Notes: a model not told the origin generated them from the sequence alone. 64,000 nucleotides of DNA from Flavivirga sp. 57AJ16 (GCF_028736925.1 NZ_JAQZAT010000007.1:186001-250000), one strand, 5' to 3'. Counted from the stretch's first letter, positions 47,643-57,673 are shown. Program-made: numbers and translations.

Positions 47643-50387
47643 CTAGAGCCTAATATCTGGTTGTCTACGTTTTTCATATTTTAAATCTTTTAAAATACTC
47701 GATTTAATACCAATAAAGAAATTCCAAGAACTTCTTGAACTAAAAGGTACCCAACTAAAATTCATACGCCAACTCAATAAATCACGTTCAAAACGCAATT
47801 GCGTATAAGTAAAGCCCGCATTCTTTAAATCGTAACCCGACGATGCGCCAATAGACCACTTGGGTGAGAGCTCTAAGTCTCCAGAAAACATAAGTGAATG
47901 TGATGAAATTTCTTTTTGCCTCCTGGAATTTGAATAGTTTACAGCATAGGCTAACCGTAGACTCCAAGGAATTTTATAATTATAGTGTTCACTTGGAATT
48001 TCTTCTTCGTCATCTTCGTCATTATTGATCTGCTGATTGGCAAAATCTTCAGAAACCCCAAATAGATCATCAGCACGACCACCACTCCGTAAATTTTCAT
48101 CTATATTTTTATCTTTTTCTTTACCCCCTTTTTTGCTGGATATAGACCAACTAGTGGTCAAGTTTGCACTTGTTAACCTAAAAAGGCTGCCGCCATTATC
48201 AATATTGAATTTATTAATTTTTTTATTGTTGTTGTCCAACGCATACGGATCTAAAGTAGCTCCAAAATTTACGCTCATTTTATTGTTAAAAAGCTGTGTG
48301 CCACCGCTCATTCTAACTGGGCTCCACTGTAGTGAATCACCGGCAAAATTATAAGAAGTAGAAAAGTTTAGATTATTTAATAATATGACTTTTTTAGGTT
48401 CTGTAGCAGTACTGTCCCTATCACGAACTTTTGCTTCTATATTGTTGGATACGGAGATTCCCATAGAACTAGAAAAGTTTTTATTAGGCACCCCAAAAAC
48501 ACCGCCATCAAATCTAGAAAACTCAACATCGCTGGTTGTTAGGTTGTCTGCACTAATAACTTCATAACTGTCATAATATTTATCAAAGGCAGGATTAATA
48601 TTATAACTTATTGAAGGCCTTATGATATGTCTTATGGCTTTTATTTTAGTATCCTTGCCTTCTTTTTCAAAATTGAACATACCATAAATAGTAGTACCTA
48701 AACTGGTGCTAAAATTATAGGTCCTAAAAGAGTCAAAACCATTTATGGTTTCTACGATTTCTTTACGCTCTATAGGGTCATATGACTTATCCACGGTTTT
48801 AAAAGTCCAAACTTCATTAAAATTGGTACTGGCACTGAGACTGAAATATTTAAATAATTTAAAATTAGTGCTTAAAGGGATGGTATGCTGAAAACCTGCT
48901 TTGGCATCGTCAAACATTTCCTTTTTAAAGAAAAGGGAGTCGGTTGTTTGAATTCTATTTTCACCCCTCACATTATACTGTAAGTTTATATTTTGAATAA
49001 CCCCTTTTTTTGATCCTGATTTTGAAGCAAATGGGTACATTCTGCCAATACTACCTTGAAATGTAGGAAGTGTCATGTTTATGCTCTCGGTATTCGTGTT
49101 TTGGGAATGTGTCGCTGTGACGCTAAAATTCACCTGCGGTTCCCCTTGAAATGTTTTAGAATACGATACAGACGATGATAAGGTGTTATTTAAAAAAGCA
49201 CCGGTATTGACTTGATTTACAGATGAACGATAATAGGTGCTACTACCCAAGTTAACCGAAGCTGAAAATCGAGAGTTAGGATTTGCTTTGCTATCCTGGC
49301 TATGGGACCAACGTAAGTTGTAAATAGTATTTCTGGAGTAATCGGGGAAACCACGTTCACTATTAATTAAATTTTCATATCTAAAACCTAAATTACCTCT
49401 AAACTTATAACGCTTGGCATAAGTGCTTTCTAATCGAAGGCCATAACTGCCATTGGTATAGTAATCCCCTATAACCGCTAAATCGACATAATCGTTTATC
49501 GCAAAATAATACCCGCCATTTTGTAAAAAGAACCCACGATCGTTCTGTTCACCAAATGAAGGTATGATGACCCCAGAAGTTTGCTTTTCACTTTGTGGAA
49601 AAAAACCAAAAGGCAACCCTATAGGTGTGGGAACATCATATATAAATAAATTGGCCAGTCCCGTAACTATTTTTTTACCAGGAACAATTTTGGCTTTTCT
49701 AAGTTTAATATAATACTCAGGATCCTCAAGATCAACAGCAGTTGTATATTTAGCGTTTTTTAAAAAGTAAACAGAGTCATTCTCTTTCTTGGTAACTTGG
49801 GCAATGACCGTACCTTCACCTTGTTCTGTTTTAGAATTAAATATAAGTGCTTTTTTTGACTCGGTATTAAAAACAATAGAATCCGGTTCTACAACATTGC
49901 TTCCTTGAGTGAAAACGGGTTTTTGGGTGTATCCTTCAATAGAATCTGTTATTCCTTTGGCATACACCGTGTTTTTAGTATAATCAATAACAATACTACC
50001 AGAAGTAATATTCATGTCACCATAGTCGATCTTAGCATTATTGTACAAATAAAGCTTTTGTTTTTTTTGATTGAATTTGGTGTAATCATCTGCGTGATAA
50101 GTCACAATATGCTCTAAAAGTTCTTTTTTAGGAGCCATAGAATCTGTTAATGTAGAATCTTGATTCTTTTCAGTTACTTCGGGAACTAAAAGGCTATCCG
50201 TGTTAACAATCACGCTATCTCTAACACTTCGGTTAATGGTTTTTCCCTTTTTTGGGATGTCCTGGGAAAAGCTAAACGTGTTAATAAACACTGTAAAACT
50301 TAATGCAAAAAGTATTTTAAAGTTGTTTGTATGCAACGCTTTTAAATGTATTTTTGTAAAAGTATGGCTCGGTTTTTGAATTGCCAA
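47643..50387 (-). CDS. LPS-assembly protein LptD-like outer-membrane barrel
   Basis: Inserts lipopolysaccharide in the outer leaflet of the outer membrane. 914 residues: signal region to about 42 (ending FSFSQ), an OstA/LptA-like jelly roll (about 90-210, YNNAKIDYGDMNITSGSIVIDYTKNTVYAKGI), then a long beta-barrel containing GLPFGFFPQSEKQTSGVIIPSFG, the conserved LptD block, and many alternating strands to the C-terminus. The Bacteroidota form is longer than the E. coli protein and lacks its disulfide Cys pattern. Divergent from the amidase. Confidence 0.9.
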   Translation of the reverse strand: MAIQKPSHTFTKIHLKALHTNNFKILFALSFTVFINTFSFSQDIPKKGKTINRSVRDSVIVNTDSLLVPEVTEKNQDSTLTDSMAPKKELLEHIVTYHADDYTKFNQKKQKLYLYNNAKIDYGDMNITSGSIVIDYTKNTVYAKGITDSIEGYTQKPVFTQGSNVVEPDSIVFNTESKKALIFNSKTEQGEGTVIAQVTKKENDSVYFLKNAKYTTAVDLEDPEYYIKLRKAKIVPGKKIVTGLANLFIYDVPTPIGLPFGFFPQSEKQTSGVIIPSFGEQNDRGFFLQNGGYYFAINDYVDLAVIGDYYTNGSYGLRLESTYAKRYKFRGNLGFRYENLINSERGFPDYSRNTIYNLRWSHSQDSKANPNSRFSASVNLGSSTYYRSSVNQVNTGAFLNNTLSSSVSYSKTFQGEPQVNFSVTATHSQNTNTESINMTLPTFQGSIGRMYPFASKSGSKKGVIQNINLQYNVRGENRIQTTDSLFFKKEMFDDAKAGFQHTIPLSTNFKLFKYFSLSASTNFNEVWTFKTVDKSYDPIERKEIVETINGFDSFRTYNFSTSLGTTIYGMFNFEKEGKDTKIKAIRHIIRPSISYNINPAFDKYYDSYEVISADNLTTSDVEFSRFDGGVFGVPNKNFSSSMGISVSNNIEAKVRDRDSTATEPKKVILLNNLNFSTSYNFAGDSLQWSPVRMSGGTQLFNNKMSVNFGATLDPYALDNNNKKINKFNIDNGGSLFRLTSANLTTSWSISSKKGGKEKDKNIDENLRSGGRADDLFGVSEDFANQQINNDEDDEEEIPSEHYNYKIPWSLRLAYAVNYSNSRRQKEISSHSLMFSGDLELSPKWSIGASSGYDLKNAGFTYTQLRFERDLLSWRMNFSWVPFSSRSSWNFFIGIKSSILKDLKYEKRRQPDIRL

Positions 50388-50533
50388 AATTACATATATT
50401 TTTCTGTGATTGATTTAATAATCAATTAAAAATTTAAAATTAAAATAAACTGGGTTTTTTAATCGATGAAACTCTTATATGATATCCTTCTTACTTAGAC
50501 AGATTCTTCGATTAAAATTAATTTATATATCAC

Positions 50534-51634
50534 ATGAAAACGCACAGAGTATTACTTTTCGTATCCTTTATAATAGTATTAACACTTTCTTCATTTAAAA
50601 AAAATGGGAATTTAAATGATGGTAAGTTTGTTGTTGTTTTAGATGCTGGGCATGGCGGACATGACCCGGGCAATTTAGGTAATGGTTATAAAGAAAAGGA
50701 TATTGCCTTAAAGATCGTTTTGGAAGTAGGGAAGGAACTTGAGAAAAACCCCAATATAAAAGTCGTTTATACACGAAAAAAAGATGTATTTATTGATTTG
50801 TTCGTTAGGGGGCAAATTGCCAATAAGGCAAATGCCGATTTATTTGTGTCGGTGCATTGTAATGCTCATAATTCGCAAGCTCATGGAACAGAAACATTTG
50901 TATTAGGAACCCATAGGAACCAAACCAATTTTGAAGTTGCAAAAAAGGAAAATTCAGTAATTTTTCTTGAAAATGATTACGAGAAAAATTATGCGGGCTT
51001 TGATCCTAATTCGCCAGAATCTGTTATGAGTATACTATTGAGCCAAGAAGAGTACCTGGATCAAAGTATTATGTTGGCAAGTTTAATACAAAACAAGTTT
51101 ACGCATTCACTAAAGCGTAAAAATAGAGGCGTTAAACAAGCCGGGTTTATTGTTTTACATCAAACCGTTATGCCAAGTGTATTGGTTGAAACAGGGTTTT
51201 TATCGTATAAAAAAGAAGGTTCTTATTTGAATTCTAAAAAAGGGCAACAACAAATGTCCAATTCTATTGTTAGCGCTATATTAGAATATAAGAGTAGTTT
51301 AGAAAAAAATGTGAATGATTATTCGATAATAAACGATACAGCAGAAACTGTAGAGTCAACAACTTTAAATGATATCATTTTTAAAGTACAAATTGCGGCA
51401 GGTTCAACACCTCTAGAAACAAAACCTTATAATTTTAAGGGGCTAGAGGGGATTTCCCGTTTAAAAGATGGTAATGTTTACAAGTATTTTTACGGCGCTA
51501 CACCAAATTATGATAAAATAAAAGAACTCGAAGAGGAGGCTGCAGAAAAAGGATATACCTCTAGTTTTGTTGTGGCTTTTAAAGCCGGGAAAAAAATAGC
51601 ATTGATAGATGCTTTAAAAACTACTACGAATTAA
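50534..51634 (+). CDS. N-acetylmuramoyl-L-alanine amidase
   Basis: Zn-dependent Amidase_3 that cleaves stem peptides from peptidoglycan (EC 3.5.1.28). 366 residues with an N-terminal signal or anchor (to about 22). Zn ligands lie in LDAGHGGHDPGN, the Glu in YKEKDIAL and the His in FVSVHCNAH. The catalytic Glu is in VLVETGFLS. A C-terminal part of about 100 residues (VQIAAGSTPLETKPYNFKGL ... YKYFYGATPNY) looks like a SPOR-type peptidoglycan-binding domain. Upstream of mlaD with a 49-bp gap; probably cotranscribed. Confidence 0.94.
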   Translation: MKTHRVLLFVSFIIVLTLSSFKKNGNLNDGKFVVVLDAGHGGHDPGNLGNGYKEKDIALKIVLEVGKELEKNPNIKVVYTRKKDVFIDLFVRGQIANKANADLFVSVHCNAHNSQAHGTETFVLGTHRNQTNFEVAKKENSVIFLENDYEKNYAGFDPNSPESVMSILLSQEEYLDQSIMLASLIQNKFTHSLKRKNRGVKQAGFIVLHQTVMPSVLVETGFLSYKKEGSYLNSKKGQQQMSNSIVSAILEYKSSLEKNVNDYSIINDTAETVESTTLNDIIFKVQIAAGSTPLETKPYNFKGLEGISRLKDGNVYKYFYGATPNYDKIKELEEEAAEKGYTSSFVVAFKAGKKIALIDALKTTTN

Positions 51635-51683
51635 GTTGTTTCTTTCAAATTTATTTTAAATTTGTTTTCTAATACATTTTAGT

Positions 51684-52616
51684 TTGAAAATATCAAAAGA
51701 AGTTAAAACAGGCATATTAGTTATATCGGGAATCGTCCTTTTTATTTTTGGATTTAACTATTTAAAGGGGCAAAACCTATTCGATTCTACGAATGTTTAT
51801 TATACGGAGTTTGATTATAATGCCTTATCCCAATCGTCCTTAGTGACCGTTAAAGGTAACTCAGTAGGAAGGATCAAAGATATTACCTACGATTATAAAA
51901 CAGGAAAAACCAAGGTAGCCTTTTTTGTAAACGAAGAATTGAAATTTTCGAAAAATAGTGTCGTTAGACTTTATGAAACGAGTTTAATGGGCGGAAATGC
52001 TATAGCCATCATATTAGCCAAAGATGGTGACATGGCAAAACCTGGTGATGTTTTAAAATCTGAAGTAGAAACCGGACTGGTATCCAGTCTATCCAAAAAC
52101 TTTTCGGGAATTAGTAGCGAATTAAATTCCACATTAAGAGCAACAGACACGCTGTTTACGAGTTTAAATAAGTTCGTTAATGATAACTCCGAAACAGGGC
52201 TAAAAAGGACTATTAAAGAATTAAATGAAACTTTAAAATCCTTTAAAACGACTTCAAATACGGTTAATAATGTACTTTCTAAAAACGATAAGAATATAGC
52301 TGATATCCTTGAAAAATTTAAAGCATCCAGTAATGATTTAGCAGTATTGACTGCTGAATTAAAAAATGCTGAAATTAGTACAACCGTAGCCTCTTTAAAA
52401 AATACGCTTGATAATTTAAACAGCATATTAGTAGGTCTTAAAGAAGGAAAAGGTTCTATGGGAAAACTTCTTAAGGACGAAACTTTGTATAATAATTTAG
52501 AAGGCGCTACTAAAGAGATGGAATCCTTATTGAGAGATATCAAGTTGCATCCTAAACGTTATTTCCGAATTTTATCAAGAAAGGAAATTCCTTATAAAGA
52601 GGAAGAAACTAAATAA
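51684..52616 (+). CDS. MlaD/MCE-domain lipid transport protein
   Basis: 310-residue MCE protein, the periplasmic lipid-binding component of Mla-type phospholipid transport. The start is TTG at 51684: the protein opens (M)KISKEVKTGILVISGIVLFIFG, the standard MlaD N-terminal helix, and no ATG is available. The MCE domain spans about 38-115 (VTVKGNSVGRIKDI ... VRLYETSLMGGNAIAI). A long helical C-terminal region (about 130-290), rich in N and S, probably forms the hexameric tunnel. Six bases before the Fe-S gene, so one transcript. Confidence 0.9.
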   Translation: MKISKEVKTGILVISGIVLFIFGFNYLKGQNLFDSTNVYYTEFDYNALSQSSLVTVKGNSVGRIKDITYDYKTGKTKVAFFVNEELKFSKNSVVRLYETSLMGGNAIAIILAKDGDMAKPGDVLKSEVETGLVSSLSKNFSGISSELNSTLRATDTLFTSLNKFVNDNSETGLKRTIKELNETLKSFKTTSNTVNNVLSKNDKNIADILEKFKASSNDLAVLTAELKNAEISTTVASLKNTLDNLNSILVGLKEGKGSMGKLLKDETLYNNLEGATKEMESLLRDIKLHPKRYFRILSRKEIPYKEEETK

Positions 52617-52621
52617 ACCTT

Positions 52622-53929
52622 ATGCATTATTTACCTAACATTCTTTTTGCTATTGCACTAATAGCCAGTATTGGCTTTTTTGTTAAAAATGTAAAAAAAC
52701 TTACCAGGAATATTAAACTGGGAAAAGAAGTGGATGTTAGTGATAATAAATCGCAACGTTGGAAAAACATGGCGATGATCGCCTTGGGACAAAGTAAAAT
52801 GGTACGTCGGCCCATTGCGGGCTTTTTACATGTGGTGGTATATGTTGGCTTTATAATAATCAACATTGAAGTCTTGGAAATTGTTATTGACGGTGTATTA
52901 GGGACACACCGTATATTTTCTTCAATAGGAAGCTTGTATGGTGTTTTAATTGGTTCTTTTGAAATACTGGCCATTTTGGTTTTTGTGTCTGTAATCCTTT
53001 TTTGGATTAGAAGAAACATGATAAAATTAAAACGCTTCTGGAAATCAGAGATGACCAGTTGGCCAAAAAATGATGCCAATTACATTCTGTATTTTGAAAT
53101 GGTTTTAATGACGCTGTTTTTAGTCATGAATGCTACAGATGTTCATTTTCAAGATTTAAACTCAGGGAATGTCATAAGCCAATTCATAGCACCTTGGTTT
53201 AGTGGCCTATCAAATAGTACATTACATTTTATTGAACGGGGGGCATGGTGGATGCATATCATTGGTATATTGGTCTTCTTAAACTACCTCTATTACTCAA
53301 AGCATTTACATATATTGTTAGCATTTCCAAACACCTACTACGGAAAGTTACGGCCCAAAGGACAGTTGGATAATTTAGAAGCTGTTACAAAAGAGGTAAA
53401 AATGATGATGGATCCAAACATCGATCCGTTCGCAGCACCAGCAGCAGGCGCCGAAGGGGAAGTACCCGCTAAATTTGGTGCCAGTGATGTACAGGATTTA
53501 AGTTGGGTGCAATTATTAAATGCTTATACATGTACAGAATGTGGGCGTTGTACCAGTGAGTGTCCTGCTAACCAAACAGGTAAAAAATTATCACCTCGTA
53601 AAATCATGATGGATACCAGGGACCGTTTAGAGGAAGTTGGTAAAAATATGGATGCCCATAAAGGAACGTTTAAAGACGACGGAAAACAACTATTGGATAA
53701 TTACATAACAAGAGAAGAGCTGTGGGCGTGTACTTCATGTAATGCTTGTGTAGAGGCTTGTCCCGTAAGTATAGATCCATTGTCCATTATTTTGGATATG
53801 CGTCGTTATTTGGTTATGGAGCAGTCTGCTGCCCCTGCCGAGCTAAATAATATGATGACCAATATTGAAAATAATGGTGCACCGTGGCCCTATAACCAAA
53901 TGGACAGATTAAATTGGAAGAACGACTAG
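52622..53929 (+). CDS. Membrane Fe-S oxidoreductase subunit (4Fe-4S dicluster)
   Basis: 435-residue protein: an N-terminal membrane part with about five helices and conserved His (FLHVVVYVGF, WWMHIIGILVF, YYSKHLHILL) that could bind haem b as in NarI/HdrE-like subunits, then a cytoplasmic domain with two 4Fe-4S motifs, CTECGRCTSECP and CTSCNACVEACP. It likely passes electrons between a soluble donor and the menaquinone pool. It works with the next gene, which carries the CCG cluster domains. The electron donor is unknown. Confidence 0.88.
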   Translation: MHYLPNILFAIALIASIGFFVKNVKKLTRNIKLGKEVDVSDNKSQRWKNMAMIALGQSKMVRRPIAGFLHVVVYVGFIIINIEVLEIVIDGVLGTHRIFSSIGSLYGVLIGSFEILAILVFVSVILFWIRRNMIKLKRFWKSEMTSWPKNDANYILYFEMVLMTLFLVMNATDVHFQDLNSGNVISQFIAPWFSGLSNSTLHFIERGAWWMHIIGILVFLNYLYYSKHLHILLAFPNTYYGKLRPKGQLDNLEAVTKEVKMMMDPNIDPFAAPAAGAEGEVPAKFGASDVQDLSWVQLLNAYTCTECGRCTSECPANQTGKKLSPRKIMMDTRDRLEEVGKNMDAHKGTFKDDGKQLLDNYITREELWACTSCNACVEACPVSIDPLSIILDMRRYLVMEQSAAPAELNNMMTNIENNGAPWPYNQMDRLNWKND

Positions 53930-53965
53930 TTTATTTTATAAATTCAAAAAAAATCAAAATAAGAC

Positions 53966-54757
53966 ATGAGCGAATTACTAAAAGTGCCAACGATGGCAGA
54001 ATTTATGGCTCAAGGCAAGCAACCTGAAGTATTGTTCTGGGTTGGTTGTGCAGGTAGTTTTGATGATAGAGCAAAAAAAATAACAAAAGCTTTTGTTAAA
54101 CTATTAAACAAGGCTAATATCGAATTCGCAGTATTGGGAACCGAAGAAAGCTGTACTGGAGACCCTGCAAAAAGAGCCGGAAACGAGTTTTTATTTCAAA
54201 TGCAGGCGGTAACTAACATAGAGGTGCTAAACGCTTATGAAGTGAAAAAAATAGTAACAGCCTGCCCACATTGTTTTAATACTATAAAAAATGAATATCC
54301 GGAACTAGGAGGTAACTATGAAGTGATGCACCATACACAGTTTTTAAAAGCCTTACTGGATGATGGGCGCTTAACTATAGAAGGCGGAAAGTTTAAAGGA
54401 AAACGTATTACGTTTCACGATCCTTGTTATTTAGGGCGTGCTAATAATGTGTATGAGGCACCAAGAGATCTCATTCAGAAATTAGAGGCAGAATTGGTCG
54501 AAATGAAAAATTGCAGACGTAATGGTTTGTGTTGTGGGGCAGGAGGTGCGCAAATGTTTAAGGACGCTGAAAAGGGAGACAAGGAAGTAAATGTTGAACG
54601 TACCGAACAAGCTTTAGAAGTAAAACCAGAAATCATCGCAGCAGGTTGCCCATTTTGTAATACCATGATGACCGATGGCGTAAAAGCTAAAGAAAAAGAA
54701 GCCGATGTGGCTGTTATGGATATCGCCGAATTGATAGCTAATGCACAAGATCTATAA
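53966..54757 (+). CDS. CCG-domain (heterodisulfide reductase-like) Fe-S protein
   Basis: 263-residue cytoplasmic partner of the preceding membrane Fe-S protein. It has two cysteine-rich CCG-type domains: GCAGSFDDR with CPHCFNTI, and HDPCYLGR, GLCCGAGGAQM and CPFCNTM. This is the layout of HdrB, LutA and GlpC-type subunits, which hold a non-cubane or 4Fe-4S cluster. The operon pair is common in Bacteroidota, but its substrate is not settled. Confidence 0.88.
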   Translation: MSELLKVPTMAEFMAQGKQPEVLFWVGCAGSFDDRAKKITKAFVKLLNKANIEFAVLGTEESCTGDPAKRAGNEFLFQMQAVTNIEVLNAYEVKKIVTACPHCFNTIKNEYPELGGNYEVMHHTQFLKALLDDGRLTIEGGKFKGKRITFHDPCYLGRANNVYEAPRDLIQKLEAELVEMKNCRRNGLCCGAGGAQMFKDAEKGDKEVNVERTEQALEVKPEIIAAGCPFCNTMMTDGVKAKEKEADVAVMDIAELIANAQDL

Positions 54758-55092
54758 TATAAAAGCAAAAAAAAACGACTAGTCTTCAATTTTTATTTTA
54801 TATGATCTTTTTGGAATACTAAATAATAGCCTCATTTAGTTATAATGGGTTATAAGAGCTATTAATTCCATTTTTTCTTCTTAAATTTTTGGTATTATGC
54901 CTTCAAGAGTTCAAGGTTTAACTGTTCTATTTCACATATAACGATAAAAAGCGTATAGCAAGTAGTGATTATATTTAAGGAGGAATCACAATACAAAGAT
55001 TGGATGTAAATCCGTATTTTTGTATGATAAGGAGAAGGGCTTTTTTAAGTTCTAAATTCAAAAATCATCAATCGTAATTCTAAAATTAAAGC
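54758..55092. other. Spacer without recognised gene
   Basis: 335 bp, AT-rich. A Bacteroidota -7-like octamer, tatttttg (55015-55022), lies 70 bp before the next start, without a clear -33 partner. The last 40 bases (tcaaaaatcatcaatcgt) resemble part of the heptamer-array block found at 34089. Confidence 0.4.
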
Positions 55093-55578
55093 ATGTTAGT
55101 AAACTTTAATACATTACCAGAAGAATCCCGTGTTTGGATATATCAAGCGAACCGATCTTTTACAGAGCAGGAAATTGAAGAAATACAATCTAAGTTAGGT
55201 GTGTTTCTTGAGAACTGGACTGCACACGGAAGTGATTTACAAGCAGGATACTTAGTTAAATATAAACGCTTTATAATTATAGGGGTGAATCAAAATTCAC
55301 ATAATGCTTCAGGTTGCTCTATTGATGCCTCGGTACATTTTATTCAGCAATTGGAAAAAGATTATAATGTCGATTTAATGGACAAGATGAATGTTTCCTA
55401 TAAGCAAGGAGGCTATATTGCTTATAAGCCACTTGTTGACTTTAAAAAAATGGCAAAAGATAAAGCCATTTCTAAAAACACCATTGTTTTCAATAACCTA
55501 GTTACCAATATTGCCGAGTTTAAAGAAAACTGGGAAGTTCCCGCTAGTGAGAGTTGGCATAGTAGGTTCGTTAAATAG
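55093..55578 (+). CDS. Conserved flavobacterial protein of unknown function
   Basis: 161-residue soluble protein. Relatives in Flavobacteriaceae are often labelled ABC transporter ATPase, but no Walker A, Walker B or ABC signature is present, so that label is not supported. Seen here: an N-terminal ESRVWIYQANRSFTEQEIEEI, a central HGSDLQAGYLVKYKRFIIIGV and NASGCSIDASVHFIQQLEKDYNVDLMDKMNV. No signal peptide or membrane segment. It is downstream of the Fe-S pair but separated by 335 bp. Confidence 0.75.
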   Translation: MLVNFNTLPEESRVWIYQANRSFTEQEIEEIQSKLGVFLENWTAHGSDLQAGYLVKYKRFIIIGVNQNSHNASGCSIDASVHFIQQLEKDYNVDLMDKMNVSYKQGGYIAYKPLVDFKKMAKDKAISKNTIVFNNLVTNIAEFKENWEVPASESWHSRFVK

Positions 55579-56057
55579 CCTAATTCCTGCGAAAGCAGGA
55601 ATCTCATTAACTATCGAAAAGTTCTTTTTGATAAGAAATTTATTCGTTTCCAATACACTAAATCACAGTTTTGACACTCAAGCTAGCATAAATTCCTTGA
55701 TGTATTGTTTACGTTAATCGAAAAGAATTCCTCGACGCTTTGTGTCGGGCCTGCCGGCAAGGCAGGGTTCGTTTCAAGAAATTCTTTATTAAATACCCGT
55801 TTTGTTTCATAAGCGCATCTTTTGCGTCATTCCAAATTTATTTCGAAGTTTCATGGCTCTGATAAACAAAATAAATTATAGCTTCAATTAATAAGATTCC
55901 TGCTTTCGCAGGAATTAATTAGTTAATTTTTAAAAGTAAATCTTAAAATTTATGAGAACTATAAAATTTAAGCGAACAAGACTATTAAACCTTAAAAAAC
56001 TTTTATATATCAAATAGAATAATCATTTTTATGCTCATAAAGTATAAAAATGATATT
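55579..56057. other. Spacer with a composite repeat bounded by 24-bp inverted repeats
   Basis: Contains the structure at 55581-55917 and an AT-rich stretch before serB. No gene is seen apart from repeat-derived frames. Confidence 0.5.
55581..55917. repeat. 337-bp element bounded by perfect 24-bp inverted repeats
   Basis: The left boundary (55581-55604, containing attcctgcgaaagcaggaat) and right boundary (55894-55917) are exact reverse complements over 24 bp, and each is itself palindromic around cctgcgaaagcagg. The interior holds GC-rich element E copy 2 (55724-55775, aagaattcctcgacgct, tcgggcctgccggcaaggca). A single related palindrome lies at 47571-47593. It may be a mobile or REP-like composite; no target duplication was found. 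Confidence 0.6.
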
Positions 56058-57281
56058 ATGGCTAACGATATTGTATTATTAAACATTTCAGGGCAAGACA
56101 AACCAGGGTTGACCTCCAGTTTAACATCTGTTTTAGCAGAATATGGTGCCAAAGTCCTAGACATTGGACAAGCGAATATCCATGATACATTGTCTTTAGG
56201 GATCTTGTTTAAAATTGAGTCAGGAAAAAAATCAGCGGCCGTATTAAAAGATTTGCTTTTTAAGGCTTATGAACTTGGTATTCATGCTAAATTTACACCC
56301 ATTTCACACGAAGATTATGAAAATTGGGTAACACTACAAGGTAAAGATCGATATATTGTTACTATTTTGGGGGAAAGGCTTACTGCCCAACAAATATCAG
56401 AAGTTACTAAAATAATATCAGAAAAGAATTTAAATATAGATTCTATAAAAAGGCTTACTGGACGTTTATCACTTATTAAAGAAGAGGAGTATCCTAGGGC
56501 TTGTATCCAACTATCCATTAGAGGAAAAATAGATAATAAAGCTGAGTTTACTGAGAGATTTATGCAAATTTCGAGTGATTTAGATGTAGATATAGCATTT
56601 CAGGAAGATAATATATACAGGAGAAACAGGCGTTTGGTCTGTTTCGACATGGACTCTACATTAATACAAACTGAAGTTATCGATGAGTTGGCAGAATTAG
56701 CGGGTGTTGGCGATGAAGTAAAAGCAATTACAGAATCTGCAATGCTAGGAGAAATTGACTTTAAGGAGAGTTTTAAAAGACGTATGAAACTCTTAAAAGG
56801 GTTAAAGGAAGAAGTGCTTCATGATGTGGCAATAAATCTACCCATAACTAAAGGCGCCAAAAGACTTATCGATACATTGAAAAGTTACGGGTTTAAAACG
56901 GCTATACTGTCAGGTGGATTTACATACTTTGGTCACTATTTAAAAGAAACACTGGGTATGGATTACGTATATGCTAATCAATTGGATATTAAGGATGGTG
57001 TTTTAACTGGTGACTATATAGGTGATATTGTTGATGGCGATAAAAAAGCAGAGTATCTTAGGGAAATTGCTAAAAATGAAGACATAGATATTAGTCAAAC
57101 TATAGCTGTTGGTGATGGTGCAAACGATTTGCCAATGCTTAATCTTGCCGGGTTGGGGATTGCTTTTCATGCCAAACCCACGGTAAAGGATAATGCACAA
57201 AGCTCTATATCGAGTATAGGTTTAGATGGCGTGCTGTATTTGTTGGGATATCACGACAGACATATAGATTTAATCGAATAA
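56058..57281 (+). CDS. serB: Phosphoserine phosphatase with N-terminal ACT domains
   Basis: Last step of serine synthesis, O-phosphoserine to serine + Pi (EC 3.1.3.3). The start at 56058 (MANDIVLLNISGQDKPGLTS) fits SerB; an upstream in-frame ATG at 56031 would add nine residues of low-complexity type. 407 residues: regulatory ACT-like region about 4-180, then a HAD hydrolase with nucleophile in VCFDMDSTLIQTEVIDELA, motif II AILSGGF, Lys in the KAEYL region, and AVGDGANDLPML (motif IV). All HAD motifs are intact. A short terminator follows. Confidence 0.94.
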   Translation: MANDIVLLNISGQDKPGLTSSLTSVLAEYGAKVLDIGQANIHDTLSLGILFKIESGKKSAAVLKDLLFKAYELGIHAKFTPISHEDYENWVTLQGKDRYIVTILGERLTAQQISEVTKIISEKNLNIDSIKRLTGRLSLIKEEEYPRACIQLSIRGKIDNKAEFTERFMQISSDLDVDIAFQEDNIYRRNRRLVCFDMDSTLIQTEVIDELAELAGVGDEVKAITESAMLGEIDFKESFKRRMKLLKGLKEEVLHDVAINLPITKGAKRLIDTLKSYGFKTAILSGGFTYFGHYLKETLGMDYVYANQLDIKDGVLTGDYIGDIVDGDKKAEYLREIAKNEDIDISQTIAVGDGANDLPMLNLAGLGIAFHAKPTVKDNAQSSISSIGLDGVLYLLGYHDRHIDLIE

Positions 57282-57287
57282 TTAAAA

Positions 57288-57309
57288 AAAACAGATACCG
57301 TTCTGTTTT
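57288..57309 (+). terminator. Probable terminator after serB
   Basis: Stem aaaacaga (57288-57295) with tctgtttt (57302-57309), loop taccgt, followed by a further t and then g. It lies 7 bp after the serB stop. The stem is AT-rich, so strength is moderate. Confidence 0.5.
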
Positions 57310-57673
57310 TGAGTGGTTTATGACTCATATTAAAAAGGTTAAGAAAAATAAAGAAGAACCTGCCAATAAGAGCAGGTATTTCGTTTGTTGAAATGTAGTT
57401 CATTACTTCTTTAAAATCTCTTTAAAAGTCTTTTCATCTTCTCTTTAAAAGTATTAATTTGGCATTATTAGCATTGAAGAGGTATAAACTTTTTTATTGA
57501 AGTAAAAAATAGTCGAACTTTGTTCATTTTGCATACTTTTTGTGGTACAAAGCTGTGTTACGAAATAGTAAAAAGACAACAAAAGAATGTAAAAAACTAT
57601 TTTGTAGCCAATAAAAAAAGTTTAAATCACTTCTTAAGTTAGTTACTAATAATGTCTCTAATTAATTCTTTCT
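57310..57673. other. Spacer without recognised gene
   Basis: About 360 bp of AT-rich DNA upstream of the GH3 fusion gene. It contains a run of near repeats of ttctttaaaa/tctctttaaaag (57410-57450) and no coding frame, tRNA or clear promoter. Confidence 0.4.

Noticed and set aside
51971-52543. 190-residue minus-strand frame inside mlaD
   Set aside because: It is an antisense shadow of a long Asn/Ser/Leu-rich helical region; mlaD is strongly supported on the plus strand.
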